Assembly: GCF_021568855.1 (NCBI RefSeq)
Contig: NZ_JAKGUG010000008.1
Coordinates: forward strand, 62,001-126,000
Length of the DNA: 64,000 bases
Source: Dethiosulfovibrio russensis
Lineage (GTDB): Bacteria; Synergistota; Synergistia; Synergistales; Dethiosulfovibrionaceae
Direction of reading: 5' to 3'
Made by a program: the position numbers and the translations under genes. Below are positions 59,848 to 64,000 of the stretch, one piece after another (the stretch's first letter is position 1; the number at the start of each line of letters is the position of its first letter). The notes beneath the pieces are model-generated. The model made no database searches. It was not told the origin of the DNA and saw only the letters and a list, made by a program, of their open reading frames with translations.

Positions 59848-61115
59848 ATGAATCCTTTGACGACGTTAGAGAACCAGATCGCTTCGACGACGTTAAGTCC
59901 GACAACAACGAGTCCTTGGTCTCTTTGGGAGACAGGCTCAAAGAGGAGAGAAACCGACAGGGTTTTACCCTGGACTACGTGGCGGACGAGACCAAGATCA
60001 GAAAATCCTACCTGGAGAGCATAGAGCTCGGAGAGATGGACGTCTTCAACGGAAACGTCTACAGGAGGGGGTTTGTCAAAAAATATCTGGGGTTCCTCGG
60101 CCGTATGGATCTATGGAAATCCTACGATTTCATCCTGGTGGAGAATGCCAGTGATAAAAAGCCCGAACCCCAACCTGCGCTGGGAGATTTCACCCCTCCT
60201 GCCAGGGGTTTCCGCAAAGGTTCTAGAAAAGGGGTCTTTCTGTTGCTGATGGCTGTGATCATCTCTGCCGGATGGTACGTCTGGTCCAACAGGGAGGGAC
60301 TACACGACGAGGTGGTCAGAATACAGGAGGAAAAGGTGGCTGAACAGGAGAAGAGGGAGGAAGAGGCCAAGCTCTTGGCTGCCAGACAGAGGGAGATAGC
60401 CGCTGCCTCCGCCGACTTGACCTCCTCCGATATTCCCGGGGTGGCAGTAGCTCCGTCCTCCGTGGATTCAGCTGTGTCATCATCCCCTGCCTCGGCTGAG
60501 TCGGAGAGCCCGATCTTGACTATAAAGGCCCTGAAGGATTCCTGGATTCGCATAACCAGGGAGGGCGAAAGGGTTTTCGGTGGGACCCTCAAGGCCGGAG
60601 CCACTTCCGAGGTAGAGGCTACCGGGCTCATACACGTAATATACGGTCGTCCCGAAACCTTGAGCGTAAGCTGGAACGGCAAGCGGGTCGATCCTTCCAC
60701 CGAGGGAGCCGGGCCGGTACACTTCGTCTACTCTTCCGACGGAACCCAGAAGGCCATCACCTCCGATGAGGCGGAGGCCCTCTGGAAGGAGCCGAGTCAG
60801 CCTGTCTCCTCCGAAAAGGCAGAGACGGAAGAAAAACCGGCTCCAGGGCCCAAAAAACTGCTTATAAAAGCCAGCAAGGGAGATTGTTGGATCAAGGCCA
60901 CTAGAGACGGAAAGACCGTTTACGTTGGAACCCTTAAAAAAGGCGACCAGAGGGAACTGGATCTGACCTCCTCGATAAAGGTTACTTTCGGCAATCCTAC
61001 CGCCGTGGCCGTATCCCTGGACGGCAAGGACGTCGGACGTCCAGGAACTCCCGGACGGGTCGGTCGAATTGTCTATGAAACGGACGGTTCTGTCAGGGAC
61101 GTGTCCGAAGAATGA
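59844..61115 (+). CDS. RodZ-like HTH membrane protein with two DUF4115 domains
   Basis: A 423-aa protein. Cytoplasmic HTH (SLGDRLKEERNRQGFTLDYV, KSYLESIELGEMDVFNGNVY) at residues 30-100, one membrane helix near residue 135 (GVFLLLMAVIISAGWYVWS), a charged coiled linker, and two periplasmic DUF4115 domains (SWIRITREGERVFGGTLKAG and CWIKATRDGKTVYVGTLKKG). RodZ links MreB to the envelope and helps set cell shape; most RodZ proteins have one DUF4115 domain, so the duplication is notable. Cotranscribed with rpe and rimO by ATGA overlaps. Confidence 0.88.
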   Translation: MNESFDDVREPDRFDDVKSDNNESLVSLGDRLKEERNRQGFTLDYVADETKIRKSYLESIELGEMDVFNGNVYRRGFVKKYLGFLGRMDLWKSYDFILVENASDKKPEPQPALGDFTPPARGFRKGSRKGVFLLLMAVIISAGWYVWSNREGLHDEVVRIQEEKVAEQEKREEEAKLLAARQREIAAASADLTSSDIPGVAVAPSSVDSAVSSSPASAESESPILTIKALKDSWIRITREGERVFGGTLKAGATSEVEATGLIHVIYGRPETLSVSWNGKRVDPSTEGAGPVHFVYSSDGTQKAITSDEAEALWKEPSQPVSSEKAETEEKPAPGPKKLLIKASKGDCWIKATRDGKTVYVGTLKKGDQRELDLTSSIKVTFGNPTAVAVSLDGKDVGRPGTPGRVGRIVYETDGSVRDVSEE

Positions 61116-62407
61116 AAAAAATCCACATCCTCACATTAGGCTGTCCTAAAAACTCGGTGGACAGCGAGGTGTTGGCCGATAGATTCGACCCGGAAAATTG
61201 GACACTGGTCGACCGGGTGGAGGAGTGCGATATAGCCATAGTAAATACCTGCGGTTTCATCCAGCCGGCGGTGGAGGAGAGCATCGACGTCATCCTCGAT
61301 CTGGAGGAGATGAAGGCCCAGGGGACATTGGAGAAAATCTGCGTCGTCGGATGTCTCGTCAACAGATACGGAGAGGACCTCAAAAAAGAGTTCCCCTCTG
61401 TCGACCTTTGGGCCGAGGCTGAGGACTGGGACTTCCTGGCGAGGGAACTAGGAATCGATTCGCCTCGACGAGGCCGACGGATTCTGACCGAATCGCCTTG
61501 GACCAGATATCTCAAGGTCGGCGAGGGCTGCGATACCAGGTGTTCTTTCTGCACGATCCCCTCCATCAGGGGACCTCTTAGAAGCAGGGACCCCAAGGAC
61601 ATCGTGTCCGAGGCGGTAAAGCTGGCGGAAGAGGGGGCCAAGGAGCTCTGTCTGGTGGGGCAGGATCTGACCGTTTATGGCTCGGATCTCTCGAAGCGAG
61701 GCTCTCTGTCCGCCCTTTTGGACGCTATGGAAGCCGAGCTTCCGGGGGATATATGGCTCAGGCTTTTTTACCTTCATCCGTCAAGGGTCGACGAGGTTTT
61801 CTTGGAGAGAGTGTTGAACAGCTCCAGGATATTGCCCTGGCTCGACATACCGATACAGCACGTAGACGCAGACGTGTTACGCAGGATGAACCGCCCTCCT
61901 GTGGAGGAGCATATCAGAAAGCTGTTTAAAGCCGGACGAAGGATGTTCCCGGACTTCGCCTTCAGGACCACCATAATGGTGGGCTTCCCCGGAGAGACGG
62001 AAAAAGCCTTTCAGTCCTTGCTGGACTTCGTGGAGGACGTAGCCTTCGATCGACTAGGGGCCTTTACCTTCTGTCCCGAGGAGGGCACCCCGGCGGCTTC
62101 CATACCGGACCAGATTCCTCAGGAGGAGAAGAACAGAAGATACGCCGAGTTGATGGAGCTTCAGCAGGGCATCTCTCTGACGAGGCAAAGAGGGTTCGTA
62201 GGAAAAGAGATGGACGTTCTGATAGAAGAGGTGGACGAGGAGGACGGAATCAGATGGGGCCGATCCTTCAGGGACGCTCCCGAGATAGACGGTTTGGTGT
62301 CGATATCGGGAGCCAAGGACGATGTGCCGGGCGACATGGTGAGGGTCTCTATAACCGACGCCTCGGAATACGACCTCTTCGGAGAGAGGGTACGTTCTGA
62401 TGGCTAG
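61112..62407 (+). CDS. rimO: ribosomal protein S12 methylthiotransferase
   Basis: A 431-aa radical-SAM methylthiotransferase. UPF0004 domain with the auxiliary-cluster cysteines (LGCPKNSVDSE, NTCGFIQPA, VVGCLVNRYG), radical-SAM motif GEGCDTRCSFCTIPSIRG (CxxxCxxC) and a C-terminal TRAM domain (MDVLIEEVDEEDGIRWGRSF). The CPKN and SFCTIPSIRG sequences place it in RimO rather than MiaB. Modifies Asp of ribosomal protein S12. Overlaps neighbours on both sides. Confidence 0.96.
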   Translation: MKKIHILTLGCPKNSVDSEVLADRFDPENWTLVDRVEECDIAIVNTCGFIQPAVEESIDVILDLEEMKAQGTLEKICVVGCLVNRYGEDLKKEFPSVDLWAEAEDWDFLARELGIDSPRRGRRILTESPWTRYLKVGEGCDTRCSFCTIPSIRGPLRSRDPKDIVSEAVKLAEEGAKELCLVGQDLTVYGSDLSKRGSLSALLDAMEAELPGDIWLRLFYLHPSRVDEVFLERVLNSSRILPWLDIPIQHVDADVLRRMNRPPVEEHIRKLFKAGRRMFPDFAFRTTIMVGFPGETEKAFQSLLDFVEDVAFDRLGAFTFCPEEGTPAASIPDQIPQEEKNRRYAELMELQQGISLTRQRGFVGKEMDVLIEEVDEEDGIRWGRSFRDAPEIDGLVSISGAKDDVPGDMVRVSITDASEYDLFGERVRSDG

Positions 62408-62903
62408 TCCTACGAAGGAAATAAGGAGGGATTTCCCCTGGGCTCTATCCACCCTTTTCGGTCTGGGTGGTTTCTCCTCTATGCCAGGAACTGTAGGATC
62501 CGCCGTATGCTGTCTGATAGTGATGCCGGTGGTGTCGACCCCGTTGCTGCTCTTTTTGATAGTACTCTTCTCCGCTCTGGGAGTATGGGGAGCGGGAAAA
62601 TACTCTAGGGATAGAGGGCTGTCCGATCCATCGGAGGTCATAGTGGACGAGGCCGTAGGGGTGTGGATATCCATGCTTGGTCACGTCACCTCGGTGGGCG
62701 CCTCTGGCTACCTGCTCCCAGCCTTGTTCCTCTTCAGGGTCTTCGACATACTCAAACCTATACCGGTCTCCACCGCGGAGAAACTACCCGGAGGATGGGG
62801 GATAATGGCCGATGACGTCGTGGCAGGCGTATTGGCCAACCTATTGCTGTGGACCTTCAGATGGATATTTATAGGAGACGGTTTCGTCCGTCTTTTCGGG
62901 TGA
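62400..62903 (+). CDS. pgpA: phosphatidylglycerophosphatase A
   Basis: A 167-aa membrane phosphatase that makes phosphatidylglycerol. Family motifs: FSSMPGTVGSAVC, DPSEVIVDEAVGVWISM with the catalytic acidic residues, LFRVFDILKPIPV and GGWGIMADDVVAGVLANL. About four hydrophobic helices. Overlaps rimO by 8 nt. With psd and pssA elsewhere in the window it completes much of phospholipid head-group synthesis. Confidence 0.95.
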   Translation: MASPTKEIRRDFPWALSTLFGLGGFSSMPGTVGSAVCCLIVMPVVSTPLLLFLIVLFSALGVWGAGKYSRDRGLSDPSEVIVDEAVGVWISMLGHVTSVGASGYLLPALFLFRVFDILKPIPVSTAEKLPGGWGIMADDVVAGVLANLLLWTFRWIFIGDGFVRLFG

Positions 62904-62909
62904 TAGACT

Positions 62910-63410
62910 TTGTTCCCCGCGGATATAAAGGACCTGAGCCTACGGTTGAAGGAACTATGCCTAGACGGTAAAGTCAAGATAGCTCTCGCTGAATCCTGCA
63001 CAGGTGGGCTGATAGGAGGGGCAGTCACCGAGATAGCCGGAAGCTCAGCCTACTTTCAGGGAACCGCCGGAACCTACTCCAACGAAGCCAAGGAAAAAAT
63101 TCTATCCGTCCCTCCCGAGGTGATCGCGAAACACGGAGCCGTCAGCTCCGAATGTGCGGAGGCCATGGCAGAGGGAGCCTTGAAGCTGTACGATGCGAAC
63201 ATTACGATCTCCGTGACCGGTGTAGCTGGCCCGGATGGAGGATCGGATGATAAACCGGTCGGGACGGTATGGTTCGGTATCGCCGGAACCGGAAGGAGCC
63301 CCTCGTCTTTCAGGAAAAACTTCTCCGGGGGGCGTTCGTCCGTCCGTATGGAGACGGTCCGTGTCGCCCTGGAGACCTTGATATCCGAGCTGGGAGGTGT
63401 TTTAGTTTGA
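62910..63410 (+). CDS. pncC: nicotinamide-nucleotide amidohydrolase (CinA C-terminal domain)
   Basis: A 166-aa stand-alone CinA C-terminal (PncC) domain; the MoaB-like N-terminal half of full CinA is absent. IALAESCTGGLIGGAVTEIA holds the catalytic Ser-Cys region, followed by GSSAYFQGTAGTYSNEAKEK, ISVTGVAGPDGGS and KPVGTVWFGI. It deamidates nicotinamide mononucleotide in NAD recycling. TTG start at 62910, six nt after the pgpA stop. Confidence 0.93.
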   Translation: MFPADIKDLSLRLKELCLDGKVKIALAESCTGGLIGGAVTEIAGSSAYFQGTAGTYSNEAKEKILSVPPEVIAKHGAVSSECAEAMAEGALKLYDANITISVTGVAGPDGGSDDKPVGTVWFGIAGTGRSPSSFRKNFSGGRSSVRMETVRVALETLISELGGVLV

Positions 63411-63991
63411 CCGTCGTCAGGTCGTTCCTGGCCCTTCCGATTCCGGAAAAGCTCAGGGTTCTCGTGGAAGAGCTCATCGTCCAGGGACGAAGGGAATTCA
63501 GGTCTCCCCGATGGGTCAGAGGGGAGCACCTCCACCTTACCCTCCGTTTCTTCGGAGAGATAGAGGAGAAAAACTACTCGAGACTGGCGGAAAATCTAAA
63601 GACAGCCTTTGCTGACGTCCCTTCGGTGGAAGGAATATCCTTGGGGAAAGTCGGCTGTTTCAGACGGAAGGGATCCATCTCCGTCATCTGGATGGCGGTG
63701 GAGGAGAGAGGTCGTCAGGTTACCAGACTGGCGGAATTGGCGGGAAAAGCGGCGGTCGAGGCCGGTTTATCGTCGGAAAGACGACCTTTTAGGCCTCATA
63801 TGACCCTGGCCAGGTGTAACGGTCGAAGAGAGGACATAGTCGCCTACGACTGCATAAGGGAAATATGGTCTCCTACTCCCTTCCTTCCGGTGGAGAAAGC
63901 CCTTCTCCTGAGGAGCGAGCTGACTCCAACCGGTCCTATCTACTCCATAGAAGGAGAATACCCACTTACAACACGACGAGGAGGTCGATGA
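63407..63991 (+). CDS. thpR: RNA 2',3'-cyclic phosphodiesterase (ThpR/LigT)
   Basis: A 194-aa 2H phosphoesterase with both HxT/S motifs: HLHLTLRFFGEIEEK and RPHMTLARCNG. Starts VRSFLALPIPEKLRVLVEEL. The TTG at 63407 overlaps the pncC stop and has GGGAGGTG 8 nt upstream; the frame is open far upstream through pncC without support. A new gene begins at the window edge behind GAGGAGGTCG (ATG at 63988 or GTG at 63993); in this gene order it is often recA, but too little is visible to say. Confidence 0.92.
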   Translation: MTVVRSFLALPIPEKLRVLVEELIVQGRREFRSPRWVRGEHLHLTLRFFGEIEEKNYSRLAENLKTAFADVPSVEGISLGKVGCFRRKGSISVIWMAVEERGRQVTRLAELAGKAAVEAGLSSERRPFRPHMTLARCNGRREDIVAYDCIREIWSPTPFLPVEKALLLRSELTPTGPIYSIEGEYPLTTRRGGR

Positions 63992-64000
63992 AGTGGCGGC

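Noticed and set aside
1-64000. tRNA, rRNA, CRISPR arrays, insertion sequences, prophage genes.
   Set aside because: I found no T-loop-like sequences with flanking acceptor stems, no regularly spaced repeats, no transposase or integrase motif and no phage structural gene in any frame.

Overview
The window looks like chromosome of an anaerobic, amino-acid-fermenting diderm bacterium, most plausibly a member of the Synergistota close to Dethiosulfovibrio (inference from gene content and style; no database search was possible). Evidence for this is a lipid A L-Ara4N-type (Arn) cluster, several fold-type I aminotransferases, a catabolic-looking glutamate dehydrogenase, an alanine/glycine:cation symporter, methylmalonyl-CoA epimerase, a formate channel, a CDC48-type AAA ATPase, and a UGA-containing (selenoprotein) gene. 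Genes are densely packed, ATGA overlaps are common, and GTG and TTG starts are frequent, usually with strong GGAGG sites. I see no rRNA, tRNA, CRISPR or insertion sequence.

Layout. 1-4025 (minus): arnT-arnB-arnC-formyltransferase, cut by the window edge. 4161-9435 (plus): a tight run opening with an ArnE-like flippase subunit and a family 4 uracil-DNA glycosylase, then a nitroreductase, two DRTGG-type proteins, two HATPase proteins, a [FeFe]-hydrogenase-like Fe-S protein and a PHP protein. This is the accessory set usually found beside bifurcating hydrogenases, here without the hydrogenase. 9495-14290: focA, then gyrA-psd-pssA. 14371-17747: an alpha/beta hydrolase, prepilin peptidase, universal stress protein, methylmalonyl-CoA epimerase and a nitroreductase. 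17815-21735 (minus): two tandem aminotransferases followed by mnmE. 21987-24696: argG and argH. 24754-27544 (minus): a LarA-family protein and a lactate permease whose leader holds a small ORF and an intrinsic terminator. 27986-35219: a third aminotransferase, CDC48, a YhaM-like HD nuclease, an RluA-type synthase, the selenoprotein gene and a fourth aminotransferase.

35511-40822: alanine/glycine symporter, alr, gdhA, then an AhpC-type peroxiredoxin, a 57-aa winged-helix protein and a PerR-like regulator behind a perfect palindromic operator. 40873-45041: asnS (minus), a degenerate CobB-like protein, and an acyl-CoA synthetase gene ruined by an internal out-of-frame deletion. 45164-47651: HAD phosphatase, a MocR-type regulator lacking its PLP lysine, and a small membrane protein. 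47804-53640: a purine block (nucleoside/guanine-type deaminase, BMP binding protein, ATPase, two permeases) followed by a GntR/FCD regulator. 53776-56533: a DegT aminotransferase, a Zn metallopeptidase and a DUF6391-like protein. 56535-63991: a long housekeeping run rsmB, PASTA protein, rpe, rodZ-like, rimO, pgpA, pncC and thpR.

Together the genes describe uptake and deamination of amino acids (symporter, alr, gdhA, aminotransferases), disposal or use of lactate, formate and propionate intermediates, purine salvage, peroxide defence, phosphatidylethanolamine and phosphatidylglycerol synthesis, and outer-membrane charge modification. The most striking signals are the in-frame UGA gene at 33573, the leader-peptide/terminator arrangement before the lactate permease, the MocR Lys-to-Gln change, and the hydrogenase accessory set without its enzyme.
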